DNA of 64,000 bases from G963676095 sp963676095 (lineage in GTDB: Bacteria; Bacteroidota; Bacteroidia; Bacteroidales; Prolixibacteraceae). Position 1 is the first letter of the stretch; every line of letters starts with the position of its first letter. The position numbers were made by a program, and so were the translations under genes. Below the pieces are notes generated by a model. It was not told the origin of the DNA and ran no database searches. It was given only the letters and a program-made list of their open reading frames with translations. The stretch spans positions 4,216,001 through 4,280,000 of the forward strand of contig OY781040.1 in the NCBI GenBank assembly GCA_963676095.1, given 5' to 3'. Of the stretch, positions 43,558 through 52,511 are shown in pieces.

Positions 43558-44892
43558 ATGAATAAAAAGCTTATCTTTTATATGTTTGCAATCTGTCTGT
43601 TTGCAACCATTTTTCAATCGTGCAAAAAGGACGATGATATAGTAAAAACGTATTCTGTTTCGTTACAACTGTCTTATCCGGATGATTACACTGCTGCAGA
43701 AGGAGTTAGCGTGACATTGACCGATGTCTCAAATAGCACAACCTACACGGCAGAAACTGATACTGAGGGGAAAGCAATTTTTAATGTTCCGGTGGGCGCC
43801 TATGAAGCATCCGTAACAGAAAGGCGTTCAATCGACCGCATCTCTTACAATTTCACCGGGATAAAAGATTTTACGGTGACAACCAGTTGGGTTGAAACAG
43901 ATGCAGTTTCCCTGGACCTGGCCCTTTCAAAAGTGGCGGAACTTATCATTAAGGAACTTTACGTCTCCGGATGTCCCAAGGACGATGGTTCCGGCACATT
44001 TAACTACGACAAATATGTTATCCTGTATAATAATTCAGATAACGAGGTGTCTCTTGACAATGTATGCCTGGCATTTGTTATTCCCTATAACGGACACGCA
44101 TCCAATTATGACTATGCGGACGGGGTCCTTTTTTACGAAGCGGAAGGATGGATCCCTGCCGGACAAGGCATCTGGTATTTTCCGGATGGTATTACTCTCC
44201 AGGCCGGGGAACAAATCGTAGTGGCCCTGAACAGTGCAGTTGACAATACGGTAACGTACAGTAATTCGATCAATTTTGCCAATACCGATTATTATTGTAC
44301 ATACGACATCGAAGTTTTCACTTCTACCTCTTATTACGCGGCTCCTTCCTCTCTTATCCCGACTTCCCACTACCTTTCCGGCATACTTTTCGGAGCAGGA
44401 ACAGCATGGGCAATAAGCACTTCATCGCCGGCATTTTTCATTTTTGCCACCAAAGATATGACTCCCACTGAGTTTTGCAACGATGCCAGTTACACAAACC
44501 AGTACAACGGATCAACCTCGGCAGCAAATACCCGGAAGATGGTCCCTGTAGATTGGATTATCGATGGAATTGAAGTATTTAAACAGGGTACAACCAGTCA
44601 AAAAAGATTAACGGCGGCCGTTGATGCCGGATACATTTATCATATCGGGGGAGTAGGATATACCCTTTATCGGAACGTGGACCAGGAGGCGACGGAAGCC
44701 CTCGAAGAAAACAGCGGGAAACTGGTCTATAACTATTCCGGAGGAACTGCTGATCAGGATGATGGTACCACCGATCCCTCCGGCATTGATGCTGAAGCTT
44801 CAATTGCTAACGGCGCACGTATTATTTACAAAGATACCAACAGTACAACAAGCGATTTTCACCAAAGGGCAAAGGCTTCTTTACGCGATTAA
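43558..44892 (+). CDS. DUF4876-type surface lipoprotein
   Basis: This 444-residue lipoprotein has the signal MNKKLIFYMFAICLFATIFQ followed by SCKKDDD, a surface-export signal. Residues ~30-120 form a CNA-B/CarbopepD-like beta domain (EGVSVTLTDVSNSTTYTAET). The rest matches DUF4876: IIKELYVSGCPKDDGSGTFN, YDKYVILYNNSDNEVSLDNV and FHQRAKASLRD at the end. DUF4876 proteins usually accompany a TonB receptor and a DUF6850 barrel, as here. A substrate-binding role like SusD's is a reasonable guess but unproven. Confidence 0.82.
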   Translation: MNKKLIFYMFAICLFATIFQSCKKDDDIVKTYSVSLQLSYPDDYTAAEGVSVTLTDVSNSTTYTAETDTEGKAIFNVPVGAYEASVTERRSIDRISYNFTGIKDFTVTTSWVETDAVSLDLALSKVAELIIKELYVSGCPKDDGSGTFNYDKYVILYNNSDNEVSLDNVCLAFVIPYNGHASNYDYADGVLFYEAEGWIPAGQGIWYFPDGITLQAGEQIVVALNSAVDNTVTYSNSINFANTDYYCTYDIEVFTSTSYYAAPSSLIPTSHYLSGILFGAGTAWAISTSSPAFFIFATKDMTPTEFCNDASYTNQYNGSTSAANTRKMVPVDWIIDGIEVFKQGTTSQKRLTAAVDAGYIYHIGGVGYTLYRNVDQEATEALEENSGKLVYNYSGGTADQDDGTTDPSGIDAEASIANGARIIYKDTNSTTSDFHQRAKASLRD

Positions 44893-44913
44893 TGTTATAA
44901 CCAGCGGAATAAA

Positions 44914-46518
44914 ATGTTAGAGAGGATTTATAAAATATGGCTGATACTGGCTGGCGGAGCTTTATGTTCTGCCAGCCTGATGGCCCAACCCCAAAGTATT
45001 TGGACCGATTTCGGATACATTAAAAATTCGGATGCCTGGCTGACCAGTGAAAATGCGTCCGGTTTAAATAACCTGAAAATTGGTAAAATTTCTTTGGCTG
45101 AAGCTTTTTTTAATAAAAGCGACGGGGAGTTTATCAATTTTTATCAGTCCAGCAACAGCTACGCATTTGGCGGTCAAACAGAATCATTTTTTCGTTTAAA
45201 CGAGAAAGTCGTTCTTTACGGCAAGATGAATTACGCCAACTTTTCGGGGAAAAACATGGGCGGCTCTACCCTGATTGATCCTTATTATAATCCCTTTGAC
45301 ATCGTTGAATACGCCGACAGTACTGCCGGAACAAAGAAAATGGAAACGTACGACCTTAACGGCGCCCTGAGTGTTCATCTCTGGCATGGAATATTTCTGG
45401 GATTAAAGGCTAACTATAAAACCATCAGTTATTTTAAAATCAGGGACCTTCGTCATATCAACGACCTGATGGACATGTCTGTTACGGCAGGGATCCATTA
45501 TAAATTCAAAAAAATTGTAGATGGCGGCATTAACTATTACTACCGGAAAACGACAGAAAATACCCGCTACGAATCGATAGGAAACACAGACCAGCAATTT
45601 AATTCATTAATTAGCTATGGCTCATTCTTCGGGGCGCAGGAAAATTTCGTTGATGGGGATACGTACACTGGATCAGGAGATAATAATCCTTTTTTCAATA
45701 AATTCCAGGGAGTATCGTTTCAATTGGATTTTTTACCGGAAAATAGCTTTCGTTTTTTTAACGAATTGGGCTTTAAATGGAGGAATGGTTATTTTGGAAA
45801 GGAATCGTTAACGAGTAAAAAGTTTACCCGGAATGAGGGAGATATTTTTCAATACAGAGGACTTATATCCAGAACATACAAAGATTGTTTTCACCAGCTT
45901 GAAATAAAACTGGAACAGGAGAGACTAACGAATTATACGATCACTTCCAAACCTGAAACCTCTACAGACGGAAATACGACATATGTGTATATAAGTGAAT
46001 CAAAAGTACTGAGCCGTACAGTATTTAATGCCTCGTTAGTATATACCGGGAGTTTACAGGTAAACCAGAATAATCCGGGCTGGGTAGTCAATGTGGGAGC
46101 GTATTTTTATCAAAAGGACCAAACGGCAATCGTTTATCCTGATTTCCGGAAACAAACCATTAACCAGCTAATGGCGGACGCCTCATTAAAACGAAATATT
46201 GTCAGTCAAAATAACATGTACAGCTTCTGGTTAGGCGGGACATACGGTTCGGGAGGAGGTACCGAAAAAGAAGATGGCTCTTACAGTGCCGGTTCGAGTA
46301 GTTCGGCGGATACACTCGACCGTTATCTTTACCGCGAATATGAGTACTTCACCGCGTCGAGGATAACCGGGAAAGCAGGGTTCCGTTACAGCCGGATGAT
46401 GCCTAAAAACCTCCGCATTTACGGTGACATTCAGTATTCTTATACCAAGGCATTTTCAATTGAATACATAGGCGACACGTTCGGGCAACTGGCCGTTGGC
46501 ATCGGTTGTTTATTCTGA
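44914..46518 (+). CDS. DUF6850-family outer-membrane beta-barrel protein
   Basis: This 534-residue protein has a signal peptide (IYKIWLILAGGALCSASLMA) and a mature part made of alternating amphipathic strands ending in a typical barrel closure (AVGIGCLF). The family signature region is WTDFGYIKNSDAWLTSENAS, GLNNLKIGKISLAEAFFNKS. It follows the DUF4876 gene by 21 bp and completes the receptor/lipoprotein/barrel trio. The role is unknown; it may be a second channel or an assembly partner of the receptor. Confidence 0.8.
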   Translation: MLERIYKIWLILAGGALCSASLMAQPQSIWTDFGYIKNSDAWLTSENASGLNNLKIGKISLAEAFFNKSDGEFINFYQSSNSYAFGGQTESFFRLNEKVVLYGKMNYANFSGKNMGGSTLIDPYYNPFDIVEYADSTAGTKKMETYDLNGALSVHLWHGIFLGLKANYKTISYFKIRDLRHINDLMDMSVTAGIHYKFKKIVDGGINYYYRKTTENTRYESIGNTDQQFNSLISYGSFFGAQENFVDGDTYTGSGDNNPFFNKFQGVSFQLDFLPENSFRFFNELGFKWRNGYFGKESLTSKKFTRNEGDIFQYRGLISRTYKDCFHQLEIKLEQERLTNYTITSKPETSTDGNTTYVYISESKVLSRTVFNASLVYTGSLQVNQNNPGWVVNVGAYFYQKDQTAIVYPDFRKQTINQLMADASLKRNIVSQNNMYSFWLGGTYGSGGGTEKEDGSYSAGSSSSADTLDRYLYREYEYFTASRITGKAGFRYSRMMPKNLRIYGDIQYSYTKAFSIEYIGDTFGQLAVGIGCLF

Positions 46519-46677
46519 TATTGGACAAGCGGCTACCTGTAAACTCAGGTCCCCGGATAATTTGTTGGCACAAAACAATATTAATAACGTTCAAATACAA
46601 TCTAAAAATTAAGTAGTTTTCGACGCTGGTTTTTTTAATAAATCCCGTCATTTATAACAAACAAAAATTAATTAACC

Positions 46678-47139
46678 ATGAGAAAGTTTGGCATTATTTC
46701 ATTCATCATCATAGCTGCTGTTGCATTTCAAAGCTGTAATACAAAAAACAAATCAAAAGAAATTGCGAATTACCAGGCAACAGAAACAAAGCTTCAGTTA
46801 AACGAGGTTTTGCAAAAGAAAGTAGGAAGCTGGATTCAGGAGGGCATGGATTGCTATGGTGTTATAATTGCATCGGATGCTGACGGAAATGTCCGGGGGA
46901 TGAAAGCAGTAAAAGCGAAAGTGCTGATCATCCAAAATGATAAGATAAAAATGAAAGCGCTTGAAGATGTCAGCGTTGCCCCAAAAGAAGGATGCTCGAA
47001 GTTAGGTATTTCAAAAGGCGAAACGTGGTGGGAGGAAGATGGTGATTTATTTCAAACCCGGGAACAGGCACTTGAATACATAAAATCGTATAAAGCAGAG
47101 CACAAGCCAAAATCAGGTACAAAATTCACAGTTGATTAA
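46678..47139 (+). CDS. Small lipoprotein with two conserved-looking cysteines
   Basis: This 153-residue lipoprotein (signal MRKFGIISFIIIAAVAFQSC) is followed by a charged linker and a compact domain with QEGMDCYGVIIASDADGNVR and VAPKEGCSKLGISKGETWWE. The two mature Cys could form a disulfide or bind metal. I do not recognise the family. It is 17 bp before the sigma factor start, so it probably belongs to the same operon. Confidence 0.7.
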   Translation: MRKFGIISFIIIAAVAFQSCNTKNKSKEIANYQATETKLQLNEVLQKKVGSWIQEGMDCYGVIIASDADGNVRGMKAVKAKVLIIQNDKIKMKALEDVSVAPKEGCSKLGISKGETWWEEDGDLFQTREQALEYIKSYKAEHKPKSGTKFTVD

Positions 47140-47155
47140 CTGGCGGAACAGTTAT

Positions 47156-47734
47156 ATGAATGACAAACAACTGATAAAAAAAATACTTGAGAACAACGAT
47201 CAGGCTTTTAGCATTCTTGTCGAAAAATACAAGAAGTTAGTTTATGCCGCTATTTTTCGTCTGGTACACGATCGCAACGATGCTGAAGATATTTTTCAGG
47301 ATGTTTTTATTGAGGTTTATCGTTCCATATATTATCTTAGGAACGAAAATGACTTGTCGGCATGGCTGTTTAAAATCTCGTACAATAAAACAGTGAGTTT
47401 CTTACGAAAAAAGAATCCGGCCCGGGTAAATACTGATTTTGATAAAGAATGTAAACTGCAGGCCGTCGCAAACAATGATTCAGTGGTCGATTATCAGACT
47501 CCAGCCCGGAAGCTTGAAGATCAGGAAATAAAATATGTTCTTTACGCCGCCATAGACCGCTTGCCCGAAATGCAGAAAAAGGTGTGGCTTATGCACAAAT
47601 TCGAAGATTATTCACACAAAGAGATCGGTGAAAAGCTGGAACTCTCCGTTGCTTCTGTCGAATCGCTCATTTATAGAGCAAAATTTACTTTGCGGAAATC
47701 GCTGTACGCATACTTTAAAAAAAATTTAAACTAA
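47156..47734 (+). CDS. ECF sigma-70 factor of the metal-type cluster
   Basis: I use the ATG at 47156 (MNDKQLIKKILENNDQAFSI), because the frame upstream only offers ATT/ATG codons overlapping the lipoprotein gene. Region 2 is at about 20-85 (DAEDIFQDVFIEVYRSIYYL) and region 4 at about 130-185 (LPEMQKKVWLMHKFEDYSHK, EIGEKLELSVASVESLIYRA). The 192 residues are normal. The next two genes encode a Spy/CnrX-like membrane protein and a zinc-type anti-sigma factor, so control should be by release from that anti-sigma and not by FecR/STN signalling. Confidence 0.9.
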   Translation: MNDKQLIKKILENNDQAFSILVEKYKKLVYAAIFRLVHDRNDAEDIFQDVFIEVYRSIYYLRNENDLSAWLFKISYNKTVSFLRKKNPARVNTDFDKECKLQAVANNDSVVDYQTPARKLEDQEIKYVLYAAIDRLPEMQKKVWLMHKFEDYSHKEIGEKLELSVASVESLIYRAKFTLRKSLYAYFKKNLN

Positions 47735-47740
47735 AAGGAT

Positions 47741-48250
47741 ATGTCAAAGAGACAACGTATTCTGATGTGGCTTAATATTTTTCTTCTGGTTATCAATGCC
47801 TCTGCATTCATTACATTTTTGATGATGAATAAGACTGGCGGACAGGAACATGACGAACGTTTTAGTTCCGATAAATTCCTGAAAACGGAACTGGGACTTA
47901 GCGACGAACAGTATCGAAAGGTTTCGATAATGAACAGTAATGTTTTCAGGTCGTACCAGGCATTTCTCGACTATGAATGCGAATTGAATTTTAGACTCAT
48001 TGAGGAATTGTCGTCCGAATCGCCTTCCGACTCAGTTATGAAATCGCTGGCCGAGAAAATCGGCGTCATGGAAAGCAATATGAAGAAGCAAACGATTAAG
48101 CATTTCGAGAATGTAAAAAGTATCTGTACCGACAGCCAGCAAGTCCTGCTCAATCAGTTGCTGAAAGATATGTTCGAAGCAGGAAATCAGTGTAAATACT
48201 GTAATAAAGTAAATTGTTCGAGACGGGACCAGCTTCAGGGGAAAAAATAA
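47741..48250 (+). CDS. Spy/CpxP/CnrX-like periplasmic sensor protein
   Basis: This 169-residue protein has one N-terminal membrane helix (about 8-30, LMWLNIFLLVINASAFITFL) and a helical periplasmic domain. The domain begins LKTELGLSDEQYRKVSIMNS, the repeated LxLxxxQ pattern of Spy/CpxP proteins. The tail is rich in cysteine and basic residues (NQCKYCNKVNCSRRDQ), a possible metal site. It lies 6 bp after the sigma gene. CnrX in the CnrYXH system is such a protein sensing nickel and cobalt, so a metal-sensing role is likely but inferred. Confidence 0.75.
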   Translation: MSKRQRILMWLNIFLLVINASAFITFLMMNKTGGQEHDERFSSDKFLKTELGLSDEQYRKVSIMNSNVFRSYQAFLDYECELNFRLIEELSSESPSDSVMKSLAEKIGVMESNMKKQTIKHFENVKSICTDSQQVLLNQLLKDMFEAGNQCKYCNKVNCSRRDQLQGKK

Positions 48251-48428
48251 AAATTCCCCGCTGGATTTTATAATTGTAAACGTCTTTATTAATATGAAAC
48301 GAGCTATGTAAACCGCAGCTTTCGCCGAAGGGAATATTTATTTGGCGAGTTCGATTCCGTTGATCGTTTAATTGAAAAACTAAAGTTGATACGAAAATTA
48401 TAGAATCCTGCATTGAAAATTTATACGG

Positions 48429-48833
48429 ATGAAATGTAATCGAATATACTCATATATAGCTTCAGAAGAAAGCTTTAACAGCATTGCCGGTCATCTGAAA
48501 GAATGTGAGACATGTTCTGCGATGCTGGAACAAATTAAACATTATATGGCTGTTCTTGATGAGCCGGTTGAAGTGCCGGATGGGCTGGTCGAAAAGACAC
48601 TCCGCCGAAAAAACGGACTGAAGCTTCCGGCCAAACCAGAAATAGACTATGTTAAGTATTTACAAATAGCGGCCGTTTTGGCAGCAGGTATTTTTTTAGG
48701 AATTTTTCTTGGTCGCAATGCAAATTCAGAAATATTCCTTTCTAAAAAAGAAAAAAAAGACCGAATGTTAATGGAATACCGGGAAGTTCACCATTTGAAT
48801 AATGAATCTTCAGGCTCAATTTACCGGTTTTAG
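48429..48833 (+). CDS. Zinc-type (ZAS) anti-sigma factor
   Basis: This 134-residue protein has a short cytoplasmic part with the HxxxCxxC motif (GHLKECETC, about residues 21-29) that identifies zinc-associated anti-sigma factors. A membrane helix follows at about residues 76-95 (YLQIAAVLAAGIFLGIFLGR) with a short charged tail. It would hold the ECF sigma factor encoded upstream at the membrane. A gap of ~180 bp separates it from the Spy-like gene; I see no gene in that gap. Confidence 0.75.
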   Translation: MKCNRIYSYIASEESFNSIAGHLKECETCSAMLEQIKHYMAVLDEPVEVPDGLVEKTLRRKNGLKLPAKPEIDYVKYLQIAAVLAAGIFLGIFLGRNANSEIFLSKKEKKDRMLMEYREVHHLNNESSGSIYRF

Positions 48834-49010
48834 CATGAAGGGACCAGGTACAAAAGAATAAAAGCAGAGAACATACCGGCAACGTTTAATATAAGAAAAA
48901 ATCGTTCGCTTACCGATAAAACAATCGATTAGCCAGAATTTGATGACATTTTGTGGATCATTAATTTGATCCGGAAAAACTGTAAGATATATTTTTTGAT
49001 AAATTATTCT

Positions 49011-50927
49011 ATGAGCAAAAAAACCAAAAAAACAAACTGGCCTCGCCCTGTTTTGCAATGGGGCGTTATCCTTACAATCGTAATTCTTGCGATACTTCCA
49101 AAATTCAATGACAACTTTGTCCCCGATTTTGAGGCATATTGTCCGTTCGGCGGAATGCAGGCATTGGGAAGCTATTTATTAAACCAGGCATTATCGTGCA
49201 CAATGACCAGCTCCCAAATCGTAATGGGTATTTTATTAATACTGGCGGTATTTGTGCTGAGTAAACTGTTTTGCGCTTATATCTGCCCGGTAGGTACAAT
49301 CAGCGAATGGCTTGGAAAGTTGGGCGATAAACTGAAAATCAGGATAACGATCAAAGGAATTGCCGATAAAATATTACGGTCGTTAAAATATATTCTGCTT
49401 TTTATAACCGTCTATTTTACCCTGCAATCGAACGAGTTATTCTGTAAAAAATTCGATCCCTATTTTTCTGTTGCATCCGGGTTTAATGGTGATGTGGTTA
49501 TGTTTTATGCATCGATTACCATTTTCTTGGTCATAATCGGTTCCGTTTTTATCCGTTTATTTTGGTGTAAATATATTTGTCCGCTGGGTGCAATTTCCAA
49601 CATTTTTAAGTTTAGCGGATTTTCTATAGGAGTACTTGTTATCTATTTGCTACTCCTGAAATTTGGTGCGGATATTAGTTATGTATGGCCTTTGGCTGTT
49701 GCTTGCATTGGCGGTTATATTATTGAGATTACAGGAATGTTCGGAAAGATTTTTCCTCTTGTAAAAATTACCAGGAACGAGGAAACGTGTATCAACTGCC
49801 AGATTTGTTCCCTTAAGTGCCCCCAGGCTATTGATGTAGCCAACCTGAAAGTTGTTCGCGATGCAGACTGTAATCTTTGCAGTGAATGTGTTTCGGTTTG
49901 CCCCGTAAAAAATACGCTTCAAATAAACAGAAGGAAAAGCTTTCGCTGGCTGCCTCCAATTGCTACTGTTGTGCTGATCCTTATTGGTTTATTTCTCGGA
50001 AGTATTTGGGAAGTGCCGACCATCGACCAGAAATGGGTAGACGAGACAGCCATGGTAAATGCGAAAGAATACACTCAGTCAGGCCTTAAAAACGTAAAAT
50101 GCTATGGAAGTTCGATGGCCTTTGCCTCTAAAATGAAAAATGTTGACGGGGTGCTGGGCGTTGCAACATACGTAAAACATCACCGCGTAAAAGTATATTA
50201 CGATCCGGCAAAACTGGACGATACAAAGATTCAAAAAGCAATCTTCACTCCATCCGGTGTACAGCTCCGCAAACTGGGAAAAGAAGTGCTGGATGTTCAA
50301 AAAGTAGATGTCTGGCTCGAAAACTTTTTTGACTTATATGATTTTAATTATCTGAGCCGGCTGATTTTGGATAAAACCGAAGCGGTATACCTTTCATCGG
50401 AATACGATTGTCCGGTAATGGTAAGTATTTATTTCCCCGGAAATGTTGAACTGGACAAAGACGGACTTACGAAACTACTTGAATCAAAAATATTAACGTA
50501 TGCGGTTGGTGAGAAAAACTACACCGTTGATCTGGATTATAAAGTAGCCAGGGGGCCGATAATAAGTATAATTCCGAAAGAAAGATACCTGGCAAAAATA
50601 TTCAAACCCTATGAGGCCTCATTTAATGATGCAGAGTCATACGACTCAGCAGTCATTAAAAGATACCTGATTTCTTTTGGCGATAACAGGGGAAAACAGA
50701 ACAAATTAAATTACCTGGTCAGTCATCTTTCAAATGACAAGGGTATTGTCGGATTCAAAACATTTTTAAATGACTCGCTGGAAGAAACAATCGAAATTTC
50801 GTATGTCGATTCCCTGACCAATACAAATACGATTTATAATGAAATGAACAGCGACACCTTGCAGTTTACCTATAGTTCAGGAAAAATAGGGAAGGTTCCG
50901 AATATGTTTACTTTCAAAAACAAATAA
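49011..50927 (+). CDS. Membrane polyferredoxin (NapH/CcoG-type) with HMA-like domain
   Basis: The start is set at ATG 49011 (MSKKTKKTNWPRPVLQWGVI). Of 638 residues, about 1-260 hold membrane helices with two CxxxCP motifs (FCAYICPVGT, WCKYICPLGA) typical of NapH/NosR/RdxA electron carriers. Then come two [4Fe-4S] ferredoxin motifs, CINCQICSLKCP and CNLCSECVSVCP, and another helix. A periplasmic HMA-like domain follows (KNVKCYGSSMAFASKMKNVD), where the CxxC metal motif is reduced to one Cys. The last ~250 residues are unassigned. It likely carries electrons across or within the inner membrane, perhaps to reduce an imported metal or cofactor. Confidence 0.82.
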   Translation: MSKKTKKTNWPRPVLQWGVILTIVILAILPKFNDNFVPDFEAYCPFGGMQALGSYLLNQALSCTMTSSQIVMGILLILAVFVLSKLFCAYICPVGTISEWLGKLGDKLKIRITIKGIADKILRSLKYILLFITVYFTLQSNELFCKKFDPYFSVASGFNGDVVMFYASITIFLVIIGSVFIRLFWCKYICPLGAISNIFKFSGFSIGVLVIYLLLLKFGADISYVWPLAVACIGGYIIEITGMFGKIFPLVKITRNEETCINCQICSLKCPQAIDVANLKVVRDADCNLCSECVSVCPVKNTLQINRRKSFRWLPPIATVVLILIGLFLGSIWEVPTIDQKWVDETAMVNAKEYTQSGLKNVKCYGSSMAFASKMKNVDGVLGVATYVKHHRVKVYYDPAKLDDTKIQKAIFTPSGVQLRKLGKEVLDVQKVDVWLENFFDLYDFNYLSRLILDKTEAVYLSSEYDCPVMVSIYFPGNVELDKDGLTKLLESKILTYAVGEKNYTVDLDYKVARGPIISIIPKERYLAKIFKPYEASFNDAESYDSAVIKRYLISFGDNRGKQNKLNYLVSHLSNDKGIVGFKTFLNDSLEETIEISYVDSLTNTNTIYNEMNSDTLQFTYSSGKIGKVPNMFTFKNK

Positions 50928-50950
50928 TCAGTTATTAAAATATTTATCAC

Positions 50951-51838
50951 ATGAGTAATGCGATAGAGTGTAACTACCTGACCCATTATTACGGCAAGAA
51001 ACTGGTTTACGAAAACCTGAACATCCATGTGAAGGAAGGAAGTATCCTGGGGTTACTGGGGAAAAATGGTGCCGGGAAAACAACAACCATCAATATTTTG
51101 AATGGTTTTCTTCAGCCCCGAAGCGGCGAGTGCCTTATTTATGGCGAAAATTCGCAGCACCTCAGTCCTGAAACAAAGGCACGGACCGGATTCCTGATTG
51201 AAGGGCATATTCAATATTCGTTTATGAATATCCATCAGATTGAAAAATTTTATTCAGGATTTTACCCCAACTGGAAACCGGCCCCTTACTGGGAATTGAT
51301 GTCAAAACTTAAAGTTACGCCAAATCAGAAAATTTCGACAATGTCATGCGGACAACGTTCTCAGGTGGCATTAGGGCTGATTCTGGCTCAGGATCCCGAT
51401 TTGCTGATCCTTGATGACTTCTCTATGGGACTTGATCCTGGTTATCGCCGGTTGTTTATAGACTATTTACGCGAATATGCCAAATCGGAAAACAAGACTA
51501 TTTTCACCACTTCACACATCATTCAGGACATGGAACGCCTGATCGACGATGTCCTGATTATGGATTACAACCGCGTTCTTGCTCAGTGCCCGGTCTATGA
51601 GTTCATGCAAACCTTTAAGCAGTTCTCGTTCGGATCCGATAAAGACCTGGCTGAACTGAAAAAAGAAAAATTTGTAGTAAACCTCGAAAAGGTCAAAAAC
51701 AAATATGAATTATACACCTACGAGCCGGAAGATGCTGTGAAAGAATTCCTTGCAAATAAAGGTATTACTTGTCAGGATTTTAAGCAAGTAAAGATGGGGC
51801 TCGAAGATGCATTTATTGGATTAACCGGAAAATATTAA
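50951..51838 (+). CDS. ABC transporter ATP-binding protein
   Basis: This 295-residue ATPase has Walker A GLLGKNGAGKTTT, signature MSCGQRSQVALG, Walker B DLLILDDFSMGLDP and the switch His in FTTSHIIQDM. The signature reads SCGQRSQ instead of LSGGQ, as in the GldA/CcmA-like exporter group. The C-terminal ~80 residues are an extra regulatory-like domain. It is 23 bp after the polyferredoxin and 4 bp before the permease gene. Confidence 0.88.
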   Translation: MSNAIECNYLTHYYGKKLVYENLNIHVKEGSILGLLGKNGAGKTTTINILNGFLQPRSGECLIYGENSQHLSPETKARTGFLIEGHIQYSFMNIHQIEKFYSGFYPNWKPAPYWELMSKLKVTPNQKISTMSCGQRSQVALGLILAQDPDLLILDDFSMGLDPGYRRLFIDYLREYAKSENKTIFTTSHIIQDMERLIDDVLIMDYNRVLAQCPVYEFMQTFKQFSFGSDKDLAELKKEKFVVNLEKVKNKYELYTYEPEDAVKEFLANKGITCQDFKQVKMGLEDAFIGLTGKY

Positions 51839-51842
51839 TGTT

Positions 51843-52511
51843 ATGTGGAAATCAGTTATATACAAAGAATGGCTAAAAATCCGCTGGTTCCTGATTGGTT
51901 TTACAGCCCTGGGAATTCTCAGTATCGGATATATTTCTCTGAAAGTACAGCACGATTTTACTTTTTACGAAGGCAAAAATTATTGGTACAGCATTTTGTT
52001 TATGGGATATCAATATTTCTCTTACATGAAATTTTTGCCGCTGGCCGGAGCTATCGCTATCGGAATAGCACAATATTTTCCGGAGACAATTAATAAACGG
52101 ATCAAGCTGACTTTCCACCTGCCTATAAAGGAAAATAAAGTGCTGATGATGATGCACGCCTTTGGCACGGCAAGTATTCTTGCTGCTTATTTACTCATCC
52201 TTCTCGTTTTCTTTGGACTCAGCAAAGTCTTCTTTGCAACAGAAATGGTTGATGCTGCCATCATTTCAGTATTTCCATGGTTCCTGGCAGGATTAACGGC
52301 CTACTTTCTGATTGCACTGATTGTTCTTGAACCCATTTGGAAGTACAGAGCCTTTTATTTCGTAACAGGTGCTTTTTTCATCACAATTTATCTAAAATCA
52401 GCAGTAACAGCAGGGTATGCACCTGTTAACCTCACCTTGTTTGTTTTGACTGCTATATTAAGTATTGCGCTAATTTTTTCAGCATATCGATTTAGAAAGG
52501 GAGAAATGTAA
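51843..52511 (+). CDS. ABC-2-type membrane permease
   Basis: This 222-residue protein has six predicted membrane helices spread over the whole length (for example WFLIGFTALGILSIGYISLK and LLILLVFFGLSKVFFATEMV). It pairs with the ATPase upstream and overlaps the DUF4857 gene by one base, so translation is coupled. The cargo is unknown. Confidence 0.8.
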   Translation: MWKSVIYKEWLKIRWFLIGFTALGILSIGYISLKVQHDFTFYEGKNYWYSILFMGYQYFSYMKFLPLAGAIAIGIAQYFPETINKRIKLTFHLPIKENKVLMMMHAFGTASILAAYLLILLVFFGLSKVFFATEMVDAAIISVFPWFLAGLTAYFLIALIVLEPIWKYRAFYFVTGAFFITIYLKSAVTAGYAPVNLTLFVLTAILSIALIFSAYRFRKGEM

